A DNA stretch of 64,000 nt from Tetragonia tetragonoides (Eukaryota; Streptophyta; Magnoliopsida; Caryophyllales; Aizoaceae), in the NCBI GenBank assembly GCA_038025085.1, contig CM076140.1, positions 27,436,501 to 27,500,500 on the forward strand, given 5' to 3'. The position numbers and the translations under genes were made by a program. Numbering within the stretch: position 1 is the stretch's first letter; the number at the start of each line of letters is the position of its first letter. The notes beneath the pieces are model-generated. The model made no database searches and was not told the DNA's origin. It worked only from the letters and a program-made list of their open reading frames with translations. Below, in pieces: positions 37,620 through 51,821 of this stretch.

Positions 37620-40600
37620 AGGTCATACGAGTAGGGTGAAAGAGATTTGAGTTCTTTTTTGTTGTAGATTAAGAGAAAGCATACAAATACTTTGTTTGCA
37701 TTCATTTGAGTGTGAAACTACGCCTATGATGTTTACAAGTACAAACAAGCTTCAACTCAAGCTTTTGAATGCATTTACGCGTTTTAACAGCTCTTACGAG
37801 TAGGGTGATAGAGATTGAATTCTTTTGTGTTGTATATTAAGAGCAAGCACCAAATGTTTTGTTTGCATTCATTTGTGTATGAAACTACACCAAGAATGTT
37901 TCCAATTGCAAACAAGCTTCAACTCAAGCTTTTGAATGCATTTACGCGTTTTAAAAGCTCATACGAGTAGGGTGAAAGAGATTTGAATTCTTTTGTGTTG
38001 TATATTAAGAGAAAGAATCCAAATACTTTGTTTGCATTCATTTGAGTGTGAAAACTACATCTAGGGTGTTTACAAATACAAACAAGCCTCAACTCAAGCT
38101 TTTGAAGGCATTTACGCGTTTTAAAAGCTCATACGAATAGGGTGAAAGAGATTTGAATTCTTTTGTGTTGTATATTAAGTGAAAGCATCCAAATACTTTG
38201 TTTGCATTCATATGAGTGTGAAAACTACATCTAGGATGTTTACAAGTACAAACAAGCTTCAACTCAAGCTTTTGAATGCATTTACTCGTTTTAACAGCTC
38301 TTACGACTAGGGTGATAGAGATTGAGTTCTTTTGTGTTGTATATTAAGAGAAAGCACCGAAATGTTTTGCTTGCATTCATTTAAGTATGAAACCACACCT
38401 AGGATGTTTACAAGTGCAAACAAGCTTCAACTCAAGCTTTTGAATCCATTTACGCGTTTTAAAAGCTCATACGAGTAGGGTGAAAGAGATTTTGAGTTCT
38501 TTTGTGTTGTATATTAAGAGAAAGCATCCAAATACTTTGTTCGCATTCATTTGAGTGTGAAACTACACCTAGGATGTTTACAAGTACAAACAAGCTTCAA
38601 CTCAAGCTTTTGAATGCATTTAGGCGTTTTAAAAGCTCAAACGAGTAGGGTGAAAGAGATTTGAGTTCTTTTGTGTTGTATATTAAGAGAAAGCACCCAA
38701 ATGTTTTGTTTGCATTCATTTGAGTATGAAACTACACCAAGAATGTTGTAAAGTGCAAACAAGCTTCAACTCAAGGTTTTGAATGCATTTACGCGTTTTA
38801 AAAGCTCATACGAGTAGGGTGAAAGAGATTTGAGTTCTTTTGTGTTTAATATTAAGAGAAAGCATCGAAATACATTGTTTGGATTCACTTGTGTGTGAAA
38901 CTACACCTAGGAAGTTTACAAGTACAAACAAGCTTCAACTCAAGCTTTTGAATGCATTTACGCGTTTTAAAAGCTCATACGAGTAGGGTGAAAGAGATTT
39001 GAGTTCTTTTGTGTTGTATATTAAGAGAAAGCATCCAAATACTTTGTTTGCATTCAATTGAGTGTGAAACTACACCTAGGATGTTTACAAGTACAAACAA
39101 GCTTCAACTCAAGCTTTTGAATGCATTAACGCGTATTAAAAGCTCATACGAGTAGGGTGAAAGAGATTTGAATTCTTTTGTGTTGTATATTAAGAGAAAG
39201 AATCCAAATACTTTGTTTGCATTCATTTGAGTGTGAAAACTACATCTAGGATGTTTACAAGTACAAACAACCTTCAACTCAAGCTTTTGAATGCATTTAC
39301 TCGTTTTAACAGCTCTTACGACTAGGGCGATAGAGATTGAGTTCTTTTGTGTTGTATATTAAGAGAAAGCACCGAAATGTTTTGCTTGCATTCATTTAAG
39401 TATGAAACCACACCTAGGATGTTTACAAGTGCCAACAAGCTTCAACTCAAGCTTTTGAATCCATTTACGCGTTTTAAAAGCTCATACGAGTAGGGTGAAA
39501 GAGATTTTGAGTTCTTTTGTGTTGTATATTAAGAGAAAGCATCCAAATACTTTGTTTGCATTCATTTGAGTGTGAAACTACACCTAGGATGTTTACAAGT
39601 ACAAACAAGCTTCAACTCAAGCTTTTGAATGCATTTTAGGCGTTTTAAAAGCTCATACGAGTAGGGTGAAAGAGATTTGAGTTCTTTTGTGTTGTATATT
39701 AAGAGAAAGCATCCAAATACTTTGTTTGCATTCAATAGAGTGTGAAACTACACCTAGGATGTTTACAAGTACAAACAAGCTTCAACTCAAGCTTTTGAAT
39801 GCATTCACGCGTTTTAACAGCTCTTACGACTAGGGTGATAGAGATTGAATTCGTTTGTGTTGTATATTAAGAGAAAGCACCAAAAGTTTTGTTTGCATTC
39901 ATTTGAGTATGAAACTACATCAAGAATGTTTCAAATTGCAAACAAGCTTCAACTCAAGCTTTTGAATGCATTTACGCGTTTTAAAGGCTCATACGAGTAG
40001 GGTGAAAGAGATTTGAATTCTTTTGTGTTGTATATTAAGAGAAAGCATCCAAATACTTTGTTTGCATTCATTTGAGTGTGAAAACTAGATCTAGGATGTT
40101 TACAAGTACAAACAAGCTTCAACTTAAGCTTTTGAATGCATTTACTCGTTTTAACACCTCTTACGACTAGGGTGATAGAGATTGAGTTCTTTTGTGTTGT
40201 ATATTAAGAGAAAGCACCCAAATGTTCTGTTTGCATTCATTTGAGTATGAAACCGCACCTAGGATGTTTACAAGTACAAACAAGCTTCAACTCAACCTTT
40301 TGAATGCATTTACTCGTTTTAACACCTCTTACGACCATGGTGATAGAGATTGAGTTCTTTTTTGTTGTATATTAAGAGAAAGCACCCAAATGTTTTGTTT
40401 GCATTCATTTGAGTATGAAACCACACCTAGGATGTTTAGAAGTGCAAACAAGCTTCAAGTCATGCTTTTGAATGCATTTACACGTTTTAAAAGCTCATAC
40501 GAGTAGCGTGAAAGAGATTTTGAGTTCTTTTGTGTTGTATATTAAGAGAAAGCATACAAATACTTTGTTTGCATTCAATTGAGTGTGAAACTACACCTAG

Positions 40601-41336
40601 GACGTTTACAAGTACAAACAAGCTTCAACTCAAGCTTTTGAATGCATTTACGCGTTTTAACAGCTCTTACGACTAGGGTGATAGAGATTGAGTTCTTTTG
40701 TGCTGTATATTAAGAGAAAGCACCCAAATGTTTTGTTTGCATTCATTTGAGTATGAAACTACACCAAGACTGTTTTAAAGTGCAAACAAGCTTCAACTCA
40801 AGGTTTTGAATGCATTTACGCGTTTTAAACGCTCATACGAATAGGGTGAAAGAGATTTGAGTTCTTTTGTGTTGTATATTAAGAGAAAGCACCCAAATGT
40901 TTTGTTTGCATTCATTTGAGTATGAAACTACACCAAGAATGTTTTAAAGTGCAAACAAACTTCAACTCAAGGTTTTGAATGCATTTACGCGTTTTAAAAG
41001 CTCATACAAGTAGGGTGAAAGAGATTTGAGTTCTTTTGTGTTGTATATTAAGAGAAAGCACCCAAATGTTTTGTTTGCATTCATTTGAGTATGAAACTAC
41101 ACCTAGGATGTTTACAAGTACAAACAAGGTTCAACTCAAGCTTTTGAATGTATTTACGCGTTTTAAAAGCTCATACGAGTAGGGTGAAAGAGATTTGAGT
41201 TCTTTTGTGTTGTATATTAAGAGAAAGCACCCAAATGTTTTGTTTGCATTCATTTGAGTATGAAACTACACCTAGGATGTTTACAAGTACAAACAAGGTT
41301 CAACTCAAGCTTTTGAATGCATTTACGCGTTTTAAA
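37620..41336 (+). repeat. HOR copy 4 (22 monomers, 3717 bp)
   Basis: Same length and order as copy 3. It starts AGGTCATACG rather than AGCTCATACG. Private changes include GTTCGCATTC near 38541, TACAAATACAAAC near 38071 and CAATAGAGTG near 39732. No indel against copy 3 was found at the landmarks checked. Confidence 0.95.
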
Positions 41337-44300
41337 AGCTCATACGAGTAGGGTGAAAGAGATTTGAGTTCTTTTTTGTTGTAGATTAAGAGAAAGCATA
41401 CAAATACTTTGTTTGCATTCATTTGAGTGTGAAACTACGCCTATGATGTTTACAAGTACAAACAAGCTTCAACTCAAGCTTTTGAATGCATTTACGCGTT
41501 TTAACAGCTCTTACGAGTAGGGTGATAGAGATTGAATTCTTTTGTGTTGTATATTAAGAGCAAGCACCAAATGTTTTGTTTGCATTCATTTGTGTATGAA
41601 ACTACACCAAGAATGTTTCCAATTGCAAACAAGCTTCAACTCAAGCTTTTGAATGCATTTACGCGTTTTAAAAGCTCATACGAGTAGGGTGAAAGAGATT
41701 TGAATTCTTTTGTGTTGTATATTAAGAGAAAGAATCCAAATACTTTGTTTGCATTCATTTGAGTGTGAAAACTACATCTAGGGTGTTTACAAGTACAAAC
41801 AAGCCTCAACTCAAGCTTTTGAAGGCATTTACGCGTTTTAAAAGCTCATACGAATAGGGTGAAAGAGATTTGAATTCTTTTGTGTTGTATATTAAGTGAA
41901 AGCATCCAAATACTTTGTTTGCATTCATATGAGTGTGAAAACTACATCTAGGATGTTTACAAGTACAAACAAGCTTCAACTCAAGCTTTTGAATGCATTT
42001 ACTCGTTTTAACAGCTCTTACGACTAGGGTGATAGAGATTGAGTTCTTTTGTGTTGTATATTAAGAGAAAGCACCGAAATGTTTTGCTTGCATTCATTTA
42101 AGTATGAAACCACACCTAGGATGTTTACAAGTGCAAACAAGCTTCAACTCAAGCTTTTGAATCCATTTACGCGTTTTAAAAGCTCATACGAGTAGGGTGA
42201 AAGAGATTTTGAGTTCTTTTGTGTTGTATATTAAGAGAAAGCATCCAAATACTTTGTTTGCATTCATTTGAGTGTGAAACTACACCTAGGATGTTTACAA
42301 GTACAAACAAGCTTCAACTCAAGCTTTTGAATGCATTTAGGCGTTTTAAAAGCTCAAACGAGTAGGGTGAAAGAGATTTGAGTTCTTTTGTGTTGTATAT
42401 TAAGAGAAAGCACCCAAATGTTTTGTTTGCATTCATTTGAGTATGAAACTACACCAAGAATGTTTTAAAGTGCAAACAAGCTTCAACTCAAGGTTTTGAA
42501 TGCATTTACGCGTTTTAAAAGCTCATACGAGTAGGGTGAAAGAGATTTGAGTTCTTTTGTGTTTAATATTAAGAGAAAGCATCGAAATACATTGTTTGGA
42601 TTCACTTGTGTGTGAAACTACACCTAGGAAGTTTACAAGTACAAACAAGCTTCAACTCAAGCTTTTGAATGCATTTACGCGTTTTAAAAGCTCATACGAG
42701 TAGGGTGAAAGAGATTTGAGTTCTTTTGTGTTGTATATTAAGAGAAAGCATCCAAATACTTTGTTTGCATTCAATTGAGTGTGAAACTACACCTAGGATG
42801 TTTACAAGTACAAACAAGCTTCAACTCAAGCTTTTGAATGCATTAACGCGTATTAAAAGCTCATACGAGTAGGGTGAAAGAGATTTGAATTCTTTTGTGT
42901 TGTATATTAAGAGAAAGAATCCAAATACTTTGTTTGCATTCATTTGAGTGTGAAAACTACATCTAGGATGTTTACAAGTACAAACAACCTTCAACTCAAG
43001 CTTTTGAATGCATTTACTCGTTTTAACAGCTCTTACGACTAGGGCGATAGAGATTGAGTTCTTTTGTGTTGTATATTAAGAGAAAGCACCGAAATGTTTT
43101 GCTTGCATTCATTTAAGTATGAAACCACACCTAGGATGTTTACAAGTGCCAACAAGCTTCAACTCAAGCTTTTGAATCCATTTACGCGTTTTAAAAGCTC
43201 ATACGAGTAGGGTAAAAGAGATTTTGAGTTCTTTTGTGTTGTATATTAAGAGAAAGCATCCAAATACTTTGTTTGCATTCATTTGAGTGTGAAACTACAC
43301 CTAGGATGTTTACAAGTACAAACAAGCTTCAACTCAAGCTTTTGAATGCATTTTAGGCGTTTTAAAAGCTCATACGAGTAGGGTGAAAGAGATTTGAGTT
43401 CTTTTGTGTTGTATATTAAGAGAAAGCATCCAAATACTTTGTTTGCATTCAATTGAGTGTGAAACTACACCTAGGATGTTTACAAGTACAAACAAGCTTC
43501 AACTCAAGCTTTTGAATGCATTCACGCGTTTTAACAGCTCTTACGACTAGGGTGATAGAGATTGAATTCGTTTGTGTTGTATATTAAGAGAAAGCACCAA
43601 AAGTTTTGTTTGCATTCATTTGAGTATGAAACTACATCAAGAATGTTTCAAATTGCAAACAAGCTTCAACTCAAGCTTTTGAATGCATTTACGCGTTTTA
43701 AAGGCTCATACGAGTAGGGTGAAAGAGATTTGAATTCTTTTGTGTTGTATATTAAGAGAAAGCATCCAAATACTTTGTTTGCATTCATTTGAGTGTGAAA
43801 ACTAGATCTAGGATGTTTACAAGTACAAACAAGCTTCAACTCAAGCTTTTGAATGCATTTACTCGTTTTAACACCTCTTACGACTAGGGTGATAGAGATT
43901 GAGTTCTTTTGTGTTGTATATTAAGAGAAAGCACCCAAATGTTCTGTTTGCATTCATTTCAGTATGAAACCACACCTAGGATGTTTACAAGTACAAACAA
44001 GCTTCAACTCAACCTTTTGAATGCATTTACTCGTTTTAACACCTCTGACGACCATGGTGATAGAGATTGAGTTCTTTTTTGTTGTATATTAAGAGAAAGC
44101 ACCCAAATGTTTTGTTTGCATTCATTTGAGTATGAAACCACACCTAGGATGTTTAGAAGTGCAAACAAGCTTCAAGTCATGCTTTTGAATGCATTTACAC
44201 GTTTTAAAAGCTCATACGAGTAGCGTGAAAGAGATTTTGAGTTCTTTTGTGTTGTATATTAAGAGAAAGCATACAAATACTTTGTTTGCATTCAATTGAG

Positions 44301-45053
44301 TGTGAAACTACACCTAGGACGTTTACAAGTACAAACAAGCTTCAACTCAAGCTTTTGAATGCATTTACGCGTTTTAACAGCTCTTACGACTAGGGTGATA
44401 GAGATTGAGTTCTTTTGTGTTGTATATTAAGAGAAAGCACCCAAATGTTTTGTTTGCATTCATTTGAGTATGAAACTACACCAAGACTGTTTTAAAGTGC
44501 AAACAAGCTTCAACTCAAGGTTTTGAATGCATTTACGCGTTTTAAACGCTCATACGAATAGGGTGAAAGAGATTTGAGTTCTTTTGTGTTGTATATTAAG
44601 AGAAAGCACCCAAATGTTTTGTTTGCATTCATTTGAGTATGAAACTACACCAAGAATGTTTTAAAGTGCAAACAAGCTTCAACTCAAGGTTTTGAATGCA
44701 TTTACGCGTTTTAAAAGCTCATACAAGTAGGGTGAAAGAAATTTGAGTTCTTTTGTGTTGTATATTAAGAGAAAGCACCCAAATGTTTTGTTTGCATTCA
44801 TTTGAGTATGAAACTACACCTAGGATGTTTACAAGTACAAACAAGGTTCAACTCAAGCTTTTGAATGCATTTACGCGTTTTAAAAGCTCATACGAGTAGG
44901 GTGAAAGAGATTTGAGTTCTTTTGTGTTGTATATTAAGAGAAAGCACCCAAATGTTTTGTTTGCATTCATTTGAGTATGAAACTACACCTAGGATGTTTA
45001 CAAGTACAAACAAGGTTCAACTCAAGCTTTTGAATGCATTTACGCGTTTTAAA
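41337..45053 (+). repeat. HOR copy 5 (22 monomers, 3717 bp)
   Basis: Same length and order as copies 3 and 4. From this copy's start onward the last monomer before each unit reads GTTCAACTCAAGC instead of GTTCAACTATAGC. Private changes include GGGTAAAAGAG near 43211, CATTTCAGTATG near 43956 and CCTCTGACGACC near 44042. Confidence 0.95.
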
Positions 45054-46010
45054 AGCTCATACGAGTAGGGTGAAAGAGATTTGAGTTCTTTTTTGTTGTA
45101 GATTAAGAGAAAGCATACAAATACTTTGTTTGCATTCATTTGAGTGTGAAACTACGCCTATGATGTTTACAAGTACAAACAAGCTTCAACTCAAGCTTTT
45201 GAATGCATTTACGCGTTTTAACAGCTCTTACGAGTAGGGTGATAGAGATTGAATTCTTTTGTGTTGTATATTAAGAGAAAGCACCAAATGTTTTGTTTGC
45301 ATTCATTTGTGTATGAAACTACACCAAGAATGTTTCCAATTGCAAACAAGCTTCAACTCAAGCTTTTGAATGCATTTACGCGTTTTAAAAGCTCATACGA
45401 GTAGGGTGAAAGAGATTTGAATTCTTTTGTGTTGTATATTAAGAGAAAGAATCCAAATACTTTGTTTGCATTCATTTGAGTGTGAAAACTACATCTAGGG
45501 TGTTTACAAGTACAAACAAGCCTCAACTCAAGCTTTTGAAGGCATTTACGCGTTTTAAAAGCTCATACGAATAGGGTGAAAGAGATTTGAATTCTTTTGT
45601 GTTGTATATTAAGTGAAAGCATCCAAATACTTTGTTTGCATTCATATGAGTGTGAAAACTACATCTAGGATGTTTACAAGTACAAACAAGCTTCAACTCA
45701 AGCTTTTGAATGCATTTACTCGTTTTAACAGCTCTTACGACTAGGGTGATAGAGATTGAGTTCTTTTGTGTTGTATATTAAGAGAAAGCACCGAAATGTT
45801 TTGCTTGCATTCATTTAAGTATGAAACCACACCTAGGATGTTTACAAGTGCAAACAAGCTTCAACTCAAGCTTTTGAATCCATTTACGCGTTTTAAAAGC
45901 TCATACGAGTAGGGTGAAAGAGATTTTGAGTTCTTTTGTGTTGTATATTAAGAGAAAGCATCCAAATACTTTGTTTGCATTCATTTGAGTGTGAAACTAC
46001 ACCTAGGATG

Positions 46011-46024
46011 TTTACAAGTAAGTA
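46011..46024 (+). repeat. 4-bp AGTA tandem insertion in HOR position 6
   Basis: TTTACAAGTACAAAC reads TTTACAAGTAAGTACAAAC, a direct duplication of AGTA. The only other occurrence I found is at about 49907, 3891 bp downstream, making it a lineage marker for copies 6 and 7. Confidence 0.93.
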
Positions 46025-47929
46025 CAAACAAGCTTCAACTCAAGCTTTTGAATGCATTTAGGCGTTTTAAAAGCTCAAACGAGTAGGGTGAAAGAGATTT
46101 GAGTTCTTTTGTGTTGTATATTAAGAGAAAGCACCCAAATGTTTTGTTTGCATTCATTTGAGTATGAAACTACACCAAGAATGTTTTAAAGTGCAAACAA
46201 GCTTCAACTCAAGGTTTTGAATGCATTTACGCGTTTTAAAAGCTCATACGAGTAGGGTGAAAGAGATTTGAGTTCTTTTGTGTTTAATATTAAGAGAAAG
46301 CATCGAAATACATTGTTTGGATTCACTTGTGTGTGAAACTACACCTAGGAAGTTTACAAGTACAAACAAGCTTCAACTCAAGCTTTTGAATGCATTTACG
46401 CGTTTTAAAAGCTCATACGAGTAGGGTGAAAGAGATTTGAGTTCTTTTGTGTTGTATATTAAGAGAAAGCATCCAAATACTTTGTTTGCATTCAATTGAG
46501 TGTGAAACTACACCTAGGATGTTTACAAGTACAAACAAGCTTCAACTCAAGCTTTTGAATGCATTAACGCGTATTAAAAGCTCATACGAGTAGGGTGAAA
46601 GAGATTTGAATTCTTTTGTGTTGTATATTAAGAGAAAGAATCCAAATACTTTGTTTGCATTCATTTCAGTGTGAAAACTACATCTAGGATGTTTACAAGT
46701 ACAAACAACCTTCAACTCAAGCTTTTGAATGCATTTACTCGTTTTAACAGCTCTTACGACTAGGGCGATAGAGATTGAGTTCTTTTGTGTTGTATATTAA
46801 GAGAAAGCACCGAAATGTTTTGCTTGCATTCATTTAAGTATGAAACCACACCTAGGATGTTTACAAGTGCCAACAAGCTTCAACTCAAGCTTTTGAATCC
46901 ATTTACGCGTTTTAAAAGCTCATACGAGTAGGGTGAAAGAGATTTTGAGTTCTTTTGTGTTGTATGTTAAGAGAAAGCATCCAAATACTTTGTTTGCATT
47001 CATTTGAGTGTGAAACTACACCTAGGATGTTTACAAGTACAAACAAGCTTCAACTCAAGCTTTTGAATGCATTTTAGGCGTTTTAAAAGCTCATACGAGT
47101 AGGGTGAAAGAGATTTGAGTTCTTTTGTGTTGTATATTAAGAGAAAGCATCCAAATACTTTGTTTGCATTCAATTGAGTGTGAAACTACACCTAGGATGT
47201 TTACAAGTACAAACAAGCTTCAACTCAAGCTTTTGAATGCATTCACGCGTTTTAACAGCTCTTACGACTAGGGTGATAGAGATTGAATTCGTTTGTGTTG
47301 TATATTAAGAGAAAGCACCAAAAGTTTTGTTTGCATTCATTTGAGTATGAAACTACATCAAGAATGTTTCAAATTGCAAACAAGCTTCAACTCAAGCTTT
47401 TGAATGCATTTACGCGTTTTAAAAGCTCATACGAGTAGGGTGAAAGAGATTTGAATTCTTTTGTGTTGTATATTAAGAGAAAGCATCCAAATACTTTGTT
47501 TGCATTCATTTGAGTGTGAAAACTACATCTAGGATGTTTACAAGTACAAACAAGCTTCAACTCAAGCTTTTGAATGCATTTACTCGTTTTAACACCTCTT
47601 ACGACTAGGGTGATAGAGATTGAGTTCTTTTGTGTTGTATATTAAGAGAAAGCACCCAAATGTTCTGTTTGCATTCATTTGAGTATGAAACCACACCTAG
47701 GATGTTTACAAGTACAAACAAGCTTCAACTCAACCTTTTGAATGCATTTACTCGTTTTAACACCTCTTACGACCATGGTGATAGAGATTGAGTTCTTTTG
47801 TGTTGTATATTAAGAGAAAGCACCCAAATGTTTTGTTTGCATTCATTTGAGTATGAAACCACACCTAGGATGTTTAGAAGTGCAAACAAGCTTCAAGTCA
47901 TGCTTTTGAATGCATTTACACCTTTTAAA

Positions 47930-48099
47930 AGCTCATACGAGTAGCGTGAAAGAGATTTTGAGTTCTTTTGTATTGTATATTAAGAGAAAGCACCCAAATG
48001 TTTTGTTTGCATTCATTTGAGTATGAAACTACACCAAGAATGTTTTAAAGTGCAAACAAGCTTCAACTCAAGGTTTTGAATGCATTTACGCGTTTCAAA
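47930..48099 (+). repeat. Extra monomer in HOR copy 6
   Basis: A 170-bp hybrid between positions 17 and 18 of the unit. It begins as position 18 (GTAGCGTGAAAGAGATTTTG) and ends as a B monomer (CACCCAAATG, AAGAATGTTTTAAAGTGC, CAAGGTT). The true position 18 ending follows in the next monomer. A comparable hybrid occurs near 53860 in copy 8, so the form may be older than copy 6. Confidence 0.85.
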
Positions 48100-48944
48100 A
48101 GCTCATACGAGTAGGGTGAAAGAGATTTTGAGTTCTTTTTTGTTGTATATTAAGAGAAAGCATACAAATACTTTGTTTGCATTCAATTGAGTGTGAAACT
48201 ACACCTAGGACGTTTACAAGTACAAACAAGCTTCAACTCAAGCTTTTGAATGCATTTACGCGTTTTAACAGCTCTTACGACTAGGGTGATAGAGATTGAG
48301 TTCTTTTGTGTTGTATATTAAGAGAAAGCACCCAAATGTTTTGTTTGCATTCATTTGAGTATGAAACTACACCAAGACTGTTTTAAAGTGCAAACAAGCT
48401 TCAACTCAAGGTTTTGAATGCATTTACGCGTTTTAAACGCTCATACGAATAGGGTGAAAGAGATTTGAGTTCTTTTGTGTTGTATATTAAGAGAAAGCAC
48501 CCAAATGTTTTGTTTGCATTCATTTGAGTATGAAACTACACCAAGAATGTTTTAAAGTGCAAACAAGCTTCAACTCAAGGTTTTGAATGCATTTACGCGT
48601 TTTAAAAGCTCATACAAGTAGGGTGAAAGAGATTTGAGTTCTTTTGTGTTGTATATTAAGAGAAAGCACCCAAATGTTTTGTTTGCATTCATTTGAGTAT
48701 GAAACTACACCTAGGATGTTTACAAGTACAAACAAGGTTCAACTCAAGCTTTTGAATGCATTTACGCGTTTTAAAAGCTCATACGAGTAGGGTGAAAGAG
48801 ATTTGAGTTCTTTTGTGTTGTATATTAAGAGAAAGCACCCAAATGTTTTGTTTGCATTCATTTGAGTATGAAACTACACCTAGGATGTTTACAAGTACAA
48901 ACAAGGTTCAACTCAAGCTTTTGAATGCATTTACGCGTTTTAAA

Positions 48945-51821
48945 AGCTCATACGAGTAGGGTGAAAGAGATTTGAGTTCTTTTGTTTTGTAGATTAAGAG
49001 AAAGCATACAAATACTTTGTTTGCATTCATTTGAGTGTGAAACTACGCCTATGATGTTTACAAGTACAAACAAGCTTCAACTCAAGCTTTTGAATGCATT
49101 TACGCGTTTTAACAGCTCTTACGAGTAGGGTGATAGAGATTGAATTCTTTTGTGTTGTATATTAAGAGAAAGCACCAAATGTTTTGTTTGCATTCATTTG
49201 TGTATGAAACTACACCAAGAATGTTTCCAATTGCAAACAAGCTTCAACTCAAGCTTTTGAATGCATTTACGCGTTTTAAAAGCTCATACGAGTAGGGTGA
49301 AAGAGATTTGAATTCTTTTGTGTTGTATATTAAGAGAAAGAATCCAAATACTTTGTTTGCATTCATTTGAGTGTGAAAACTACATCTAGGGTGTTTACAA
49401 GTACAAACAAGCCTCAACTCAAGCTTTTGAAGGCATTTACGCGTTTTAAAAGCTCATACGAATAGGGTGAAAGAGATTTGAATTCTTTTGTGTTGTATAT
49501 TAAGTGAAAGCATCCAAATACTTTGTTTGCATTCATATGAGTGTGAAAACTACATCTAGGATGTTTACAAGTACAAACAAGCTTCAACTCAAGCTTTTGA
49601 ATGCATTTACTCGTTTTAACAGCTCTTACGACTAGGGTGATAGAGATTGAGTTCTTTTGTGTTGTATATTAAGAGAAAGCACCGAAATGTTTTGCTTGCA
49701 TTCATTTAAGTATGAAACCACACCTAGGATGTTTACAAGTGCAAACAAGCTTCAACTCAAGCTTTTGAATCCATTTACGCGTTTTAAAAGCTCATACGAG
49801 TAGGGTGAAAGAGATTTTGAGTTCTTTTGTGTTGTATATTAAGAGAAAGCATCCAAATACTTTGTTTGCATTCATTTGAGTGTGAAACTACACCTAGGAT
49901 GTTTACAAGTAAGTACAAACAAGCTTCAACTCAAGCTTTTGAATGCATTTAGGCGTTTTAAAAGCTCAAACGAGTAGGGTGAAAGAGATTTGAGTTCTTT
50001 TGTGTTGTATATTAAGAGAAAGCACCCAAATGTTTTGTTTGCATTCATTTGAGTATGAAACTACACCAAGAATGTTTTAAAGTGCAAACAAGCTTCAACT
50101 CAAGGTTTTGAATGCATTTACGCGTTTTAAAAGCTCATACGAGTAGGGTGAAAGAGATTTGAGTTCTTTTGTGTTTAATATTAAGAGAAAGCATCGAAAT
50201 ACATTGTTTGGATTCACTTGTGTGTGAAACTACACCTAGGAAGTTTACAAGTACAAACAAGCTTCAACTCAAGCTTTTGAATGCATTTACGCGTTTTAAA
50301 AGCTCATACGAGTAGGGTGAAAGAGATTTGAGTTCTTTTGTGTTGTATATTAAGAGAAAGCATCCAAATACTTTGTTTGCATTCAATTGAGTGTGAAACT
50401 ACACCTAGGATGTTTACAAGTACAAACAAGCTTCAACTCAAGCTTTTGAATGCATTAACGCGTATTAAAAGCTCATACGAGTAGGGTGAAAGAGATTTGA
50501 ATTCTTTTGTGTTGTATATTAAGAGAAAGAATCCAAATACTTTGTTTGCATTCATTTCAGTGTGAAAACTACATCTAGGATGTTTACAAGTACAAACAAC
50601 CTTCAACTCAAGCTTTTGAATGCATTTACTCGTTTTAACAGCTCTTACGACTAGGGCGATAGAGATTGAGTTCTTTTGTGTTGTATATTAAGAGAAAGCA
50701 CCGAAATGTTTTGCTTGCATTCATTTAAGTATGAAACCACACCTAGGATGTTTACAAGTGCCAACAAGCTTCAACTCAAGCTTTTGAATCCATTTACGCG
50801 TTTTAAAAGCTCATACGAGTAGGGTGAAAGAGATTTTGAGTTCTTTTGTGTTGTATGTTAAGAGAAAGCATCCAAATACTTTGTTTGCATTCATTTGAGT
50901 GTGAAACTACACCTAGGATGTTTACAAGTACAAACAAGCTTCAACTCAAGCTTTTGAATGCATTTTAGGCGTTTTAAAAGCTCATACGAGTAGGGTGAAA
51001 GAGATTTGAGTTCTTTTGTGTTGTATATTAAGAGAAAGCATCCAAATACTTTGTTTGCATTCAATTGAGTGTGAAACTACACCTAGGATGTTTACAAGTA
51101 CAAACAAGCTTCAACTCAAGCTTTTGAATGCATTCACGCGTTTTAACAGCTCTTACGACTAGGGTGATAGAGATTGAATTCGTTTGTGTTGTATATTAAG
51201 AGAAAGCACCAAAAGTTTTGTTTGCATTCATTTGAGTATGAAACTACATCAAGAATGTTTCAAATTGCAAACAAGCTTCAACTCAAGCTTTTGAATGCAT
51301 TTACGCGTTTTAAAAGCTCATACGAGTAGGGTGAAAGAGATTTGAATTCTTTTGTGTTGTATATTAAGAGAAAGCACCCAAATGTTTTGTTTGCATTCAT
51401 TTGAGTATGAAACTACACCAAGAATGTTTTAAAGTGCAAACAAGCTTCAACTCAAGGTTTTGAATGCATTTACGCGTTTTAAAAGCTCATACAAGTAGGG
51501 TGAAAGAGATTTGAGTTCTTTTGTGTTGTATATTAAGAGAAAGCACCCAAATGTTTTGTTTGCATTCATTTGAGTATGAAACTACACCTAGGATGTTTAC
51601 AAGTACAAACAAGGTTCAACTCAAGCTTTTGAATGCATTTACGCGTTTTAAAAGCTCATACGAGTAGGGTGAAAGAGATTTGAGTTCTTTTGTGTTGTAT
51701 ATTAAGAGAAAGCACCCAAATGTTTTGTTTGCATTCATTTGAGTATGAAACTACACCTAGGATGTTTACAAGTACAAACAAGGTTCAACTCAAGCTTTTG
51801 AATGCATTTACGCGTTTTAAA
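48945..51821 (+). repeat. HOR copy 7 (17 monomers, 2877 bp)
   Basis: Six monomers shorter than copy 6. Landmarks upstream of about 51340 match copy 6 at an offset of 3891 bp, and those downstream of about 51370 match at 2877 bp. The hybrid monomer joins position 15 (GATTTGAATTC) to position 20 (CACCCAAATG), removing the rest of 15 to the start of 20 and the extra monomer. The AGTA insertion is at about 49907. Confidence 0.93.

Larger units (their letters stand above)
45054..48944 (+). repeat. HOR copy 6 (23 monomers, 3891 bp)
   Basis: Longer than copy 5 by 174 bp: one extra monomer of 170 bp (47930-48099) and a 4-bp AGTA insertion in position 6 (near 46018). It shares AGTA, GTTGTATGTTAAG (near 46965) and CATTTCAGTGTG (near 46661) with copy 7 only. 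Confidence 0.94.
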
